DNA of 64,000 nt from Variovorax brevis (GCF_030317105.1 NZ_JASZYG010000011.1:116128-180127); one strand, 5' to 3'; shown: positions 44,933 to 54,567, counted from the stretch's first letter. Translations and numbers: made by a program. Notes: a model not told the origin generated them from the sequence alone.

Positions 44933-47179
44933 ATGAGCGCCGTCCTCGAGTTCTTTGCCGAGCCCGAGGGCAATCCTTACGTCGGCCTGCGCCCATTCTT
45001 CGCGGAGGACAGCCTCTACTTCTATGGCCGCGAGCAGCAGACGGCAGAGCTGATGGAGATCCTGCGCCGGCACCGTTTCCTCGGCGTGGTCGGCAGTTCC
45101 GGCAGCGGCAAGTCCTCGCTGGTGCGAGCGGGCCTGCTGCCGGGCCTGCTCGCGGGCTTCCTGGTCGACGACCGCGATCGTTGGCGCATGGTGCAGATCA
45201 AGCCCGGCGACGCGCCACTGGCCAACCTCGCGGCCGGCCTGGTCGAGGCACTCACCGAAGCGAAGGACCCGCCCGCCGCTGCGGCGCTCGAGCGCGAAAT
45301 GCGCGAATCGCACACCGCCGGGGTGCTCGACTACCTGCGCGGGCGGCTTGAGAAAAACGCCAACCTGTTCCTGCTCATCGACCAGTTCGAGGAGATCTTT
45401 GCCTTCCGCGGCCTCGACAACGAGGAGGACTCCTTCTCGCCCGATTTCGCACGCCGCAAGGAACGTGCGCGACGCATTGCCGAAGCCGCCGACTTCGTCG
45501 ACCTCCTTCTTTCACTGGCCGAGCAGCGGGAACTGCCGATCTACGTCACGCTCACCATGCGCACGGATTTCCTGGGCGATTGCGACCTGTTCCACGGCTT
45601 GCCGGAAGCGCTCAACCGGGGCCGCTACCTCGTGCCGCGCATGACGCGCGAGCAGTTGCGCGATGCGGTCGAGTGCCCGGCGATGCTGCGTGATGCGCGG
45701 GTTGCGCCGCGGCTGCTGGACCGGGTGCTCAACGAACTCGGGGACCGCTTCGACCGCCTGCCCGTGCTGCAGCATGCGCTGCTGCGCACCTGGGACGCGT
45801 GGGAACGCGGGGGCTGCATCGGCCCGATCGACCTGCAGCACTTCGAAGCGGTAGGCGGGCTGGAGGGTGCGCTCGACCAGGATGCCGAGGCCGCGTTGGG
45901 TGGGCTGGACATCAAAGTTGTCGAGCGCATCTTCGGGCGCCTGACCGACACGGACCTCAGCCAGCGCCGCGTGCGCAGCCCGGCGCGCATCACCGAACTG
46001 ATGGCAGCCGCGGGCGCACAGCGCGAGGTCGTGCAGGACGTCGTGCGGCGCTTCGAGGAAGGCGGACGCAGCTTCGTGCATGCATCGGCCGACGGCAGGC
46101 CCGAAGACCCGCGCATCGACATCTCGCACGAGAGCCTGATCCGCCAGTGGGACCGCCTGCGCGACTGGGTCGATACGGAACGACGCTCGCGCGACCAGTA
46201 CAAGGAACTGGTGCTGCGCGCGCGAAAGAGGTTGCAAGGCGAGGTGGGATTGCTGCGAAACCCGGAGCTGCAGCGCGCCATCGACTGGCACGCCGCCGTG
46301 AAGCCCTCGGAAGGCTGGGCCCGGCGCTATGCGGCCGCCGACGACGACTTCGCGGTCGCCGCTGCCTTTCTGCGCGAGAGCTTCGACACGCATGCGGCCG
46401 AAGTGGCCCGGCAAGAAGTCCAGCGGCGATGGGAGAAGGGATGGAGCCGCTGGATGGTCTTGCTGATGGTGATCGTGCTGGGCTCGGTCGCGCGACGCCT
46501 CAACTTCCTGCGCGAAGGCCTGCCGGTCCTGTCGCTGGACAATCTGGACGAGTACCTGGCCGGATACGGCTCGCTGGAAGCACTGATCGTGCTGGGCATG
46601 GCACTGGTCGCGGCTGCGCGGCGGCTCCATCGCTGGCTGGCCTATCGCGGCGTCCTGCGGGCCGTTGTCGCTGCCGGCGGGCGCAGCCCCCTGGAGGTGA
46701 AGGCGGCGACGCAGCAGCGCGAAGCCGTGGAGGTTCACGGCACCACCTATGCATCGACCCTGCGGCGAATCGTGGCCTGGATGATCGACTGGGTGCTGTA
46801 CATACCACTGCTGTCCCTTGCCGACCGCATCTTCGAGTTCGTGTTCCCGATGAAGGGCCGCGCGCACGAGGATGGCAGTTCGCTGACGATGCTCGCGCTG
46901 TGCCTGCTGTTTGCATGGCTGTACGAGGTGCCTCAACTGGTCTTTTCCCCGCAGGCCACCATCGGCATGCGTGCCATGGGCATCTTCAGGACCGATCTGC
47001 AGGGCAACCGGATGACCTGGGCCTCGGCAACGGTGTTGATGGCGTACCGGCTGCTGTCCTATCTGGCCCTTCTTGGCTTCCTGCCGCAGCCATTCACCAA
47101 GCGCCGGCAGACTTTCCACGACCGCATGGCCGGGAGCGTGGTATTGCGGCGCCCCCAACCTGCACATCCACCACCGTAG
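44933..47179 (+). CDS. STAND-type NTPase with C-terminal RDD membrane domain
   Basis: A 748-residue protein. It opens NPYVGLRPFFAEDSLYFYGR, the usual entry of novel STAND (nSTAND1) NTPases, with Walker A GSSGSGKSS (residues 54-62), Walker B LFLLIDQFEEIF (Asp150) and the downstream helical ISHESLIRQWDRL. Instead of WD40 or TPR sensor repeats it carries a membrane helix near residue 507 (WMVLLMVIVLGSVA) and an RDD-like domain from about residue 605 (RRIVAWMIDWVLYIPLLSLA, QATIGMRAMGIF, RQTFHDRMAGSVVL). So the signal transducer is membrane-anchored. GGAGG lies seven bases before ATG 44933. It may sense membrane state or a toxin and switch on the adjoining proteases. Confidence 0.85.
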   Translation: MSAVLEFFAEPEGNPYVGLRPFFAEDSLYFYGREQQTAELMEILRRHRFLGVVGSSGSGKSSLVRAGLLPGLLAGFLVDDRDRWRMVQIKPGDAPLANLAAGLVEALTEAKDPPAAAALEREMRESHTAGVLDYLRGRLEKNANLFLLIDQFEEIFAFRGLDNEEDSFSPDFARRKERARRIAEAADFVDLLLSLAEQRELPIYVTLTMRTDFLGDCDLFHGLPEALNRGRYLVPRMTREQLRDAVECPAMLRDARVAPRLLDRVLNELGDRFDRLPVLQHALLRTWDAWERGGCIGPIDLQHFEAVGGLEGALDQDAEAALGGLDIKVVERIFGRLTDTDLSQRRVRSPARITELMAAAGAQREVVQDVVRRFEEGGRSFVHASADGRPEDPRIDISHESLIRQWDRLRDWVDTERRSRDQYKELVLRARKRLQGEVGLLRNPELQRAIDWHAAVKPSEGWARRYAAADDDFAVAAAFLRESFDTHAAEVARQEVQRRWEKGWSRWMVLLMVIVLGSVARRLNFLREGLPVLSLDNLDEYLAGYGSLEALIVLGMALVAAARRLHRWLAYRGVLRAVVAAGGRSPLEVKAATQQREAVEVHGTTYASTLRRIVAWMIDWVLYIPLLSLADRIFEFVFPMKGRAHEDGSSLTMLALCLLFAWLYEVPQLVFSPQATIGMRAMGIFRTDLQGNRMTWASATVLMAYRLLSYLALLGFLPQPFTKRRQTFHDRMAGSVVLRRPQPAHPPP

Positions 47180-47194
47180 AACGAGGAGATCGCG

Positions 47195-48100
47195 ATGACC
47201 GAGAAGAAGACACCAGCCGCCACACCGGCCAAGCGTGCCAGCAAGAGCGCGGCTGCCAAGTCACGCGCTGCCCCCAAGGCGAAGGCTGCAGAGACGAGTG
47301 ACGTCGCGAATCCCGTCGCAAAGAAGGCTGCACGCAAGACCACGGCGCCGGCGGCGAAGCGCGAGGCCATCGTCGATCCGGCGGCGCAACTCGACAAGCT
47401 CTCGGCCGAGCCGGAGGCAGCGCCGGCCGCCCGCACCCGCGGCGTGGCTATGGCTGCCGCCGCCGCGGCGCCGGGTGGTGTCGCGATGCCGGATGGATTC
47501 TTTGCAAACTTCACCGGCGGGCCGCTCGCCGAAGGCGACTTTGCCGACGCGGCCCAAGCCCTTGGGTGCGAGGTGGCGGCGGTGAAGGCGGTGGCCGAGG
47601 TCGAGTCGCGCGGCGGCGGGTTTGATGCGATGCAACGCCCGAAGATCCTCTACGAGCGCCATGTCTTCGCGCGCTGCACCGACCCCAAGGGCAAGTTCGA
47701 TGCGAGCTTCCCCGACGTCTCGGGCCTGCGCCGCCCTTATGCACCGGGCACCTATGGCAACGGCGAGAAGCAGTACCAGCGGCTCGCCCAGGCGATCCAG
47801 CTCGATCGCACGGCCGCGTTGAAGGCACCCTCGTGGGGCATGTTCCAGATCCTGGGTGAAAACTTCAAGGCCTGCGGCTTCGCCTCGGTCGACGACTATG
47901 CGTCGACCATGACCATTTCCGAGGCGGAGCACCTCAAGGCCTTCGTGAACTTCATCCGGGGCGATGCGCGTCTGCTGCAAGCGATCCGCAAGCGCGATTG
48001 GGCCGGCTTCGCACGCGCCTACAACGGGCCGGAGTTCGCCAAGTTCCAGTACGACACCAAGATGGCGGCGGCGTACAGGAAGCATGGCGGCACGGGCTAG
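47195..48100 (+). CDS. N-acetylmuramidase family protein with Ala/Lys-rich N-terminus
   Basis: A 301-residue protein. The first 80 residues are a low-complexity Ala/Lys/Pro tail (TPAKRASKSAAAKSRAAP); residues about 98-300 match the N-acetylmuramidase (PF11860-type) peptidoglycan hydrolase family: ALGCEVAAVKAVAEVESRGG with the catalytic Glu, FDAMQRPKILYERHVF, SWGMFQILGENFKACGF and FARAYNGPEF. There is no signal peptide, as in phage endolysins, so it would act after membrane permeabilisation or holin-like transport. GAGGAG precedes the ATG. As the last operon gene it is a candidate for cell-wall breach or release of the signal-less toxins. Confidence 0.85.
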   Translation: MTEKKTPAATPAKRASKSAAAKSRAAPKAKAAETSDVANPVAKKAARKTTAPAAKREAIVDPAAQLDKLSAEPEAAPAARTRGVAMAAAAAAPGGVAMPDGFFANFTGGPLAEGDFADAAQALGCEVAAVKAVAEVESRGGGFDAMQRPKILYERHVFARCTDPKGKFDASFPDVSGLRRPYAPGTYGNGEKQYQRLAQAIQLDRTAALKAPSWGMFQILGENFKACGFASVDDYASTMTISEAEHLKAFVNFIRGDARLLQAIRKRDWAGFARAYNGPEFAKFQYDTKMAAAYRKHGGTG

Positions 48101-48203
48101 TCTGGCGACGATGCGCTCTGCCACCACGATGCCGCCAACCCGCGCCCGGCTTTGAGTGCAATGTCGCGCGGGGCCTGCCGGTCAGGCGACCACCCGCCAA
48201 GGT

Positions 48204-49868
48204 TCAGTACCCCAGTACGCTGTCCCACACGGCCAGCTGATCCAGCTTTGGCACTGCACCGATCACCGCGTCACCTGTTCCGTTCTCACCCCAACGAACG
48301 GACGTGTTGCTTCCTGGTTGATACACAGGCCAGGCGGCGCCGCTCGCGAGAATCGGCTGCGCATCGCGCGCAAATGACACGATAGCGCCTGCGAATTGGT
48401 CGGCCAGGCGAGCCTCCTCCCGACCCGCTCCTACCTTGGCGCGGTAATAGTCAAGTGAATACGTGCCGAACAGCATCGGAACATCGGCGCAATGGGGCAC
48501 GCCGCGTCCCGGCGCCTGTACCGCGTGCATGTAGGTGCTGTAGCGAACAGGCACGCCGGCCGCGGCCAGGCGCGCGGCGTAGCGGGTGCCGAAGTTTCGC
48601 AACAACTGGTCACCGAAGATGTCGATCCACAACGAAGCCGGGTCCGTCGTGCGCCCTTCAGCGATCGCGGCAGTCGTGTAGGCGTCGATGACGGCGTTGG
48701 CGGCATCGGCGCGTCCGCCCAGTTGGGCCGTCAATGCCGCCCTGACCGCCGGCAGCGTCGGGGGCGGCGCGGGCGTGAGCATCGTGTTCGTGGCAGGATC
48801 GTAGATGTCCCACCAGAACGAGCCTTCGTCGAGCGTGTAGTCGATCACGACCGGCAAATCCGTCGGCCAGTCGCGCCGTGTCCAGTCATCCAGGTACGTC
48901 GCGCCGTCGATGACCGGTGCCAGCTTGTAGGGCGATCTGCCGGAAGTGAAATTCGCCGGCAGTGCCGACGCGCTCTGCGCCAGCTCAGCCGCGTGCAGCG
49001 TTTGCGCGGGCACATCGCGCAGGCCAAGCGGCGTGGTGCCCAGGGTCTTCGCAAGCAGCTCGGTGTAGGCCGCGGCATCGGATGCCGTCAACGAGGCAGG
49101 GGGTGACACGTTGGGCGGGCTGAGCAGCACTGCTTTCTGGAACAGCGGGCGGTACGCGGGGTTCTGCGCCAACATGATCGTGTGCATCGCGCCGCCCGAT
49201 TGCCCGACCACGCACACGTGCCCCGGGTCCCCGCCGAATGCGGCGATGTTGGCGCGGACCCATTGAAGCGCTGCACCCATGTCCTGCATCTGCCAGTTCG
49301 CGGACGTCCCGTTCTGCGAATCGGCGAAGTCCGGATGCGACAACAATCCGAGTGCGCCGAGCCGATAGTTCACGGTGACCACGACCACGCCGCGCTGCGC
49401 AAGCGACTTGCCGTTCATCAAGGGCATGCGCGTCGCGCCCGTGCGGAAGCCGCCACCATGGAGCCAGACGATCACCGGCAGTCCCTGAGCGCCATGGGGG
49501 CTCCAGATGTTGAGGGTCAGGCAGTTTTCGCTTTGTACGTCCTGGGGTGGGTAGATCCACGACACCGTGCCGACGATGGTCTGCAGGCTGGCCGCGCCGA
49601 AAGCGCTTGCCTCGACGACGCCGGACGCCGGCTGCACCGGCCGCGGCGCCTGGAAGCGCAAGGGCCCGACGGGCGGCTGCGCGTATGAAATTCCCAGCCA
49701 GGTTGCCACGCCGTCCTCAGACTGGCCCTGGAAACTGCCAGCGGCCGTCGTGGCGACAGGAGTGCCACCGCCTCCACCACAGCCCACGAGAGGCGCGGCG
49801 CCGAACGCGGCGCCGGAAAGCAGGAAGCGGCGGCGTGTGCTTGCCGCAGGACGAACATCGATGTGCAT
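48204..49868 (-). CDS. Type-B carboxylesterase, Tat-exported lipoprotein
   Basis: A 554-residue esterase of the COesterase family. The N-terminus has a twin-arginine motif STRRRFLLSG and a lipobox-like LVGC followed by GGGGG, implying Tat export and lipid anchoring. The catalytic serine is in VVGQSGGAMHT; the oxyanion loop is WLHGGGF; SENCLTLNIWSP is the family signature. I start at the ATG at 49868 with GGAGAT upstream; an earlier in-frame ATG adds 13 residues before the Tat motif. It faces the toxin operon convergently, with 103 bases between stops, and is divergent from no one; the LysR gene upstream may regulate it. Confidence 0.88.
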   Translation of the reverse strand: MHIDVRPAASTRRRFLLSGAAFGAAPLVGCGGGGGTPVATTAAGSFQGQSEDGVATWLGISYAQPPVGPLRFQAPRPVQPASGVVEASAFGAASLQTIVGTVSWIYPPQDVQSENCLTLNIWSPHGAQGLPVIVWLHGGGFRTGATRMPLMNGKSLAQRGVVVVTVNYRLGALGLLSHPDFADSQNGTSANWQMQDMGAALQWVRANIAAFGGDPGHVCVVGQSGGAMHTIMLAQNPAYRPLFQKAVLLSPPNVSPPASLTASDAAAYTELLAKTLGTTPLGLRDVPAQTLHAAELAQSASALPANFTSGRSPYKLAPVIDGATYLDDWTRRDWPTDLPVVIDYTLDEGSFWWDIYDPATNTMLTPAPPPTLPAVRAALTAQLGGRADAANAVIDAYTTAAIAEGRTTDPASLWIDIFGDQLLRNFGTRYAARLAAAGVPVRYSTYMHAVQAPGRGVPHCADVPMLFGTYSLDYYRAKVGAGREEARLADQFAGAIVSFARDAQPILASGAAWPVYQPGSNTSVRWGENGTGDAVIGAVPKLDQLAVWDSVLGY

Positions 49869-49984
49869 GGATCTCCTCTCGGTATGCCGCGGAACTTGCG
49901 GCTGCACCGGATGCTAGGAAGAACGCATGCCGTGGGTAAGGTCGCTGCTGCAATGCAGCGTTCCAGGGTTGGAACGACGAATCG

Positions 49985-50908
49985 TCACGCCGGGGCGCGA
50001 TCGAGCGAGGCCATGTCTTCACTGAGTGCTTCGATGAACTTGCGGCCTGCCAGTGTGAGCGCGCGGCGCGAAGGGTAGAGCACGTAGATGCCGACCTGGG
50101 GCGGCGACCAGTCGGGCGCAATCAAACGCAGCCGGCCGCCATCGATGTCGTCCCGGCACAGCGAGTACGGCAACTGCGCCACACCCACGCCTGCAAGCGC
50201 AGCTTCGCGCACCAGCATCAGGTTGTCCGTGGTGAAGCGCACGTCCACGGCAATCTCGTGCTGTCCATGCTCGCGATGCCGCAGCGACCAGCGCGCCGGG
50301 TGCGGGAAGAATGTCCACCCGACGGCGGGGAAGCATGGGAAATCCGCGGGGCCAGGCGTGGCGGGAATGCCGTCCTGCAAATGCGGTGCACCCACTACCA
50401 CGTATCGCGCCTCGATGAGCCTGCGGGCCACCATGCTGGAGTCGCGTAGCGGCTGCAGGCTCGGCTGGATGGCGAGGTCCGCCGGTTCACTGAAGGGCCG
50501 GTTGCGGCCGTCGGTGGATTCGATCAAGACGCGCACGCCCGGGTGGCGCGTCATGAACGAGATCGCGACGCGGCCCACCGCGGCCGATGCGAGCACCATC
50601 GGGCACGACACGCGCAGGAGACCCGTGGGCTCGCCCTGCGATTCCCGTGCGGCGGCGACGGCATCCTGCAATCGCGCCCGGGTGGCCACGGCATCCTCGT
50701 AGGTGCGCCGACCGATGTCCGTTACCTCGAACCTCCGTGACGTGCGCACCAGCAGGCTCACGCCCAGGTGCTTTTCAAGCGCGGCGACCGAGCGGCTCAG
50801 GCGCGAGGGCGGCACACCGAAGCGATCGCCCGCAGCATTGAATCCGCCCGCGTCGACAACCGCGATGAACGCCATCAGTTCCTCGAACAGGTGCGGCAAG
50901 TCATCCAT
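49985..50908 (-). CDS. LysR-family transcriptional regulator
   Basis: A 307-residue LysR protein: N-terminal winged helix (ELMAFIAVVDAGGFNAAG, VPPSRLSRSVAALEKHLG, VSLLVRTSRRFEVTD) and a C-terminal LysR-substrate domain (GLLRVSCPMVLASAAVG, DLAIQPSLQP, GVGVAQLPYSL). It belongs to the CrgA/DhmR-like group common in Burkholderiales. It is upstream of, and co-oriented with, the carboxylesterase gene (gap 116 bases) and probably controls it or itself. Confidence 0.92.
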   Translation of the reverse strand: MDDLPHLFEELMAFIAVVDAGGFNAAGDRFGVPPSRLSRSVAALEKHLGVSLLVRTSRRFEVTDIGRRTYEDAVATRARLQDAVAAARESQGEPTGLLRVSCPMVLASAAVGRVAISFMTRHPGVRVLIESTDGRNRPFSEPADLAIQPSLQPLRDSSMVARRLIEARYVVVGAPHLQDGIPATPGPADFPCFPAVGWTFFPHPARWSLRHREHGQHEIAVDVRFTTDNLMLVREAALAGVGVAQLPYSLCRDDIDGGRLRLIAPDWSPPQVGIYVLYPSRRALTLAGRKFIEALSEDMASLDRAPA

Positions 50909-50981
50909 CAGGACTGCATCTTACGAAGCTCGGGCACGGTGCGTATTGCCTGGTGGCCAGGCCGTCAGGCCTTCGACGACA

Positions 50982-52463
50982 TCATGCAAGCCAGTGAACG
51001 GCCAAGACGTGCAGACCCCACGGGGGCATGTCCAGGAACAGGCCCCGGTCGAGCAGGTCATCGCCCGGCCGCTCGAAGACGGACGCACCCATGAGGTCCT
51101 GCAGGCTCAGCGTGCGTCCGCTCATCTGCGGGAATGGAAGTCTTGCAAAGCATTGGGATTGCTGCGGCGAATAGTTCACCGCCACCAGCAGCCACTCGCC
51201 TGGCGGCGATGCCCATCGATACACGATGAAGTTGTCGCAGCTCGTGTTGCCGCTCCATGCCGGAACGCATTCCAGCAAGGACCAGTCGCCATTGCGTACC
51301 ACGGGCCGGCGCAATATGGAAAGCAGCAAGGCATAGAACTGCGCCAGTGCAGTGTCCACAGGCTCATCGGGCGCGCGGACGAGATGCGGCGAAATGCGCA
51401 CGCGCCGACCCTCGAATTGCTCTTGATGAAAGAACCTCAAGCCTGGCGACAGGAAGCTCAGGACGGCCGCCGCCCGGTGAACTTCAGGCGCAAAGGCTGA
51501 TGCCGCACGCGGCTCGTCGTGGTTTTCCAGAAAGCGCGCAAGCTTGTCCTGATAGTCCATGCCCGCGCACAGGTGTTCTCGCACAGGTCGCGCGCTTTGT
51601 GCGTGCAGGCGGTCGTACAGGCGCTTGTCGTAGGCGTAGTCGAAGCCCTCCTGTTGCAGCGTCCACTCCAGGTCCCAGTAGGCTTCGGCCATGAAAAGAA
51701 ATGCGGGATGACGGGCGCGGGCGGCCGCGATGGCCTTGCGCCAGAAAGGCTCGGCCTTGATTCCCCAGGTGCGTTCGAAGACCTCAGGCAAGACGAGCAT
51801 GGCCATGTCGCACCGCACGCCATCGCATTGGCCGGCGATCCGCAGCAGTTCGCCAACCATCGCCTCCTGCAGTTCAGGGTTGCCGTAGTTCAGTTGCAGC
51901 GTGTCCGGCCAGCCGTCGAAGTAGGGGTCGCGACCGAAAGCCATCACGGTCTCGCCGTCTCTCGTCATCACGCGGCGGTAGTTGCGGGGTGAACGCGCGA
52001 GATCAGCATCGCTTGCGTGAACGAAGTAGCCAGGATGATCCCGCACCCAGGGGTGGTCGGGAGCCATGTGGTTGGGCACGAAGTCGAGCATCAGGCGCAA
52101 TCCCCGCTCGTTCATGCGTGCGCGCAAGGTTGCAAGCGCCGTGTCGCCGCCCAGATCCCGATGCACGGTGTAGCTGCTGATGGCAAAACCCGAGCCCCCG
52201 ATGTCTTCGTCGTGCAGATCGGGCAGGGTGCGCTCGAATTCGCGTCTCCACTCGGGATGGCTGCGCGAGACGGCTTGTGCCGCCGCACCCGTCTGCCAGA
52301 CGCTCAACAGCCAGATCCAGTCAAATCCCGACTGCGCGAGATGATCCAGTTGCGCATCGCCGATGTCGTCCAGCGTCGCGGCACGGCCCAGGGAACGCGA
52401 CAACCCGGTCAGCGCAACCCGTGTGTTGATCTGGTACAGCGCGGGGTAGCGCGGTCCGTTCAT
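50982..52463 (-). CDS. GH13 alpha-amylase-family glycosidase
   Basis: A roughly 493-residue TIM-barrel enzyme of glycoside hydrolase family 13. The four conserved regions are visible: LDFVPNHMAPDHPW, GVRCDMAML (nucleophile Asp), MAEAYWDLEW (acid/base Glu) and FLENHDEPRA. The C-terminal beta domain ends LLVAVNYSPQQSQCF... and LHVLAVHWLA. No signal peptide, so it acts in the cytoplasm, perhaps on trehalose, maltose or glucosylglycerate-like substrates. The start is uncertain: I use ATG 52463 where homology begins (PRYPALYQINTRV); ATG 52493 and an earlier start are also open, and none has a good ribosome binding site. Confidence 0.85.
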   Translation of the reverse strand: MNGPRYPALYQINTRVALTGLSRSLGRAATLDDIGDAQLDHLAQSGFDWIWLLSVWQTGAAAQAVSRSHPEWRREFERTLPDLHDEDIGGSGFAISSYTVHRDLGGDTALATLRARMNERGLRLMLDFVPNHMAPDHPWVRDHPGYFVHASDADLARSPRNYRRVMTRDGETVMAFGRDPYFDGWPDTLQLNYGNPELQEAMVGELLRIAGQCDGVRCDMAMLVLPEVFERTWGIKAEPFWRKAIAAARARHPAFLFMAEAYWDLEWTLQQEGFDYAYDKRLYDRLHAQSARPVREHLCAGMDYQDKLARFLENHDEPRAASAFAPEVHRAAAVLSFLSPGLRFFHQEQFEGRRVRISPHLVRAPDEPVDTALAQFYALLLSILRRPVVRNGDWSLLECVPAWSGNTSCDNFIVYRWASPPGEWLLVAVNYSPQQSQCFARLPFPQMSGRTLSLQDLMGASVFERPGDDLLDRGLFLDMPPWGLHVLAVHWLA

Positions 52464-53369
52464 GACGTCAGGGCTCGATGAGCGGTGCAACATGCAGCGT
52501 TCGCGTCGCTGCTGCTTCGGCACCCGGCATCAGCAGCCATCTTCATCGTGATGCAGGCCAATCGGCGACGCGGGCTCTAACGGCTCATCTTGATGCTGCT
52601 GTGATTCCATGCCGGGGCTTGAACGCCGAGGAACTGCTCTTGCCGCGTCCATCGTGTCTGGCTGATGGTGGGGAGAGAGCGCCGGGTTGGGTCCTTCACA
52701 CTGAGCATCCGGGTCGAACTTCAATACCTGGACGAGCGGCAATCCGGCAATCGCCCCTGGTCTGGCGTTGATCGTCAGATCCTATTCACCCGAACGACTT
52801 GCCTGGCGACGCCCCCAATGACATTGGCATGGCGTAAATGCGGCCCGCATCGCCAGTCGGGCGGCCAAGATGACAGCCGCTCAACTCTCAATTGCGGGGA
52901 TCGGCCAAAGGCAATGCAGGCGGACTATGACTGCAGTACCTTGGAACCGGTCGAAGGGTCAGAGATCATCGCTGCGCCTGAAAGACTGCACTCGGGGTCA
53001 CAGCGTGAATTTGCTAGGCGGCCGGGGACGGCCGCAACCACTGCGCTGCAGCCCTTGGCAGCGCGACGCCCACCGACTGCCATGGGCCCAACTGCGTCGT
53101 AGACCGGCCGCGCCGAAGGATCGCATTCCCCACGACACGCTGGCAATAGCGCGGCCAATAGCCCGCTCCGACCGCATTGAATCGTGATTCGACCACCGAC
53201 CGAAGAGCGAAACGCTGGATGCATCCACGATGCTATTGTGATAACTCTTCCTATCATCATAGGGAGGTTTGTCGCCTGAACTGGGGTGGCATGAAAGTTC
53301 GTCTCAGCAGGCAGAGCAAGGCCGAAGACGATCGGAGCGGGGTGCGAGCTTGTTCCGTTCGCCCGACTG
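52464..53369. other. Intergenic region at the island boundary
   Basis: About 900 bases with no gene I can support on either strand. A small dyad CCTATCATCATAGG lies at 53250-53263 in a locally AT-rich stretch, 105 bases from the end of the integrase gene, where a recombination core site might be. The composition drops in GC here compared with the preceding genes. The rest shows no recognisable coding remnant. Confidence 0.5.
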
Positions 53370-54566
53370 TCACTCCTCGTCGAGCATGCGACTGACCTTG
53401 CTGTTGAGCGAGCTCTCGGCGCGGAAATATCCCATCACGGTCGCGACGCTGTGATGCCCAGTCATGGCCATGGTCTCGGGCAGCGACATGGCTTGGCGGC
53501 CGGCTTCCGTGACAAACCCAGCTCGCAACGAGTGCGCGGAGAACTCCCCTTCGACACCGGCCAGCGCACAGCGCTCCTTCACGATGTCGCGCACGGCCGC
53601 CGGTGCCAGCGGCTCGCCCAGATGCCCGCCCTTTCGGATGCGGCGGAAGAGGGCGCCTTCCTTGATCCCGCTGGCAGCCAGCCAGGCCTGCATGGCCAGC
53701 GCCGCGCTGCCGACAAGCGGTTTCACATCTTCCGGGCGTTCGGCCCCGGTCTGGTTCGTTTTGGAGTGCGTCAGCGTGTAGATATAGGATTTGGCGTCGA
53801 CTCGCCGCAAGTTCTCGAACGTCGCTCCGGCCACTTCGGAGCGGCGCCGTCCACCGGTGGCCCAGGCAAACAGGAGCAGGGCGCGATCGCGCTTCCCGCG
53901 CAGCGTCTCGTCGCAAGTGGCAAGTACGAGCTGCAAGGGATCCTTGGTGAGCGCGCGCTGCTTGTGGGTACGCGCCCCGCGCTGCGCGTAGGCGCGGCGC
54001 GTGCGGCCCAGCAGTTCCCGCACGTGGGCGTCGGCGCAGGGGTTGCCTTCCTTGGCCAGCTGGTGCGCTTTGGAAAGCACCGCAATGCGGTGCACCAGCG
54101 TGTTGAGCGCCGGCACACCCAACTTTGACTTGTAGCCGTTGTCCACCAGCGCCTGGTCGATCTCCGGCGGCAGTTCATGCACGAGTTGGGTTTTGGCGCT
54201 GGCAGCCGATGTCGAGCTCGCCGGCGGTTGCGCGCCCATCGCGTTGCCGTTGCCTTCGCCAGCCTCGTCCGCGTCCACATCATCCACATCGGCCTTGCGC
54301 GCTGCGTGATCGACGATGAACTGGATCACCACCGGCACGGGGACCGGGAGCGCCAGCGCCTGGCCGTAGCGCGCCGCGTACCACGCGCACCAGTAGCGCA
54401 TGGCCGAGGCATAGGACGCGCGGGTGTTCGCGGATTCGCCTTCGCGCAGGAGCGCCCGGGCTGCGACCTCGGCCGTTTGCGTGAGCCGCGCCGGCTCCAG
54501 CACGGGGTGCCATTCGGCCATGTTCACGAGCGGGTGCGAGTTTTCGGGATCCATGGAAATCTTCAT
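53370..54566 (-). CDS. Tyrosine recombinase / site-specific integrase
   Basis: A 398-residue phage-integrase family protein. The catalytic domain has the first Arg in TGGRRRSEVAG, then the HSLRAGF box (His-x-x-Arg), the second His in TGHHSVATVMGYF and the nucleophile Tyr within MGYF. The N-terminal SAM-like domain contains SANTRASYASAMRYWCAW, followed by a long Asp/Ala-rich insert (DVDADEAGEGNG). It is divergent from a KfrA-like gene, a pairing often seen in mobile islands of Burkholderiales. It may be the integrase of the accessory region to the right. Confidence 0.9.
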   Translation of the reverse strand: MKISMDPENSHPLVNMAEWHPVLEPARLTQTAEVAARALLREGESANTRASYASAMRYWCAWYAARYGQALALPVPVPVVIQFIVDHAARKADVDDVDADEAGEGNGNAMGAQPPASSTSAASAKTQLVHELPPEIDQALVDNGYKSKLGVPALNTLVHRIAVLSKAHQLAKEGNPCADAHVRELLGRTRRAYAQRGARTHKQRALTKDPLQLVLATCDETLRGKRDRALLLFAWATGGRRRSEVAGATFENLRRVDAKSYIYTLTHSKTNQTGAERPEDVKPLVGSAALAMQAWLAASGIKEGALFRRIRKGGHLGEPLAPAAVRDIVKERCALAGVEGEFSAHSLRAGFVTEAGRQAMSLPETMAMTGHHSVATVMGYFRAESSLNSKVSRMLDEE

Positions 54567-54567
54567 A

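Noticed and set aside
42721..44973. A 750-residue - strand frame opposite the CHAT gene
   Set aside because: Shadow of the CHAT coding sequence; low-complexity Arg/Gly/His content and no start signal.
52665..53102. A 145-residue + strand frame left of the integrase
   Set aside because: No start signal, no homology, low-complexity composition; treated as intergenic.
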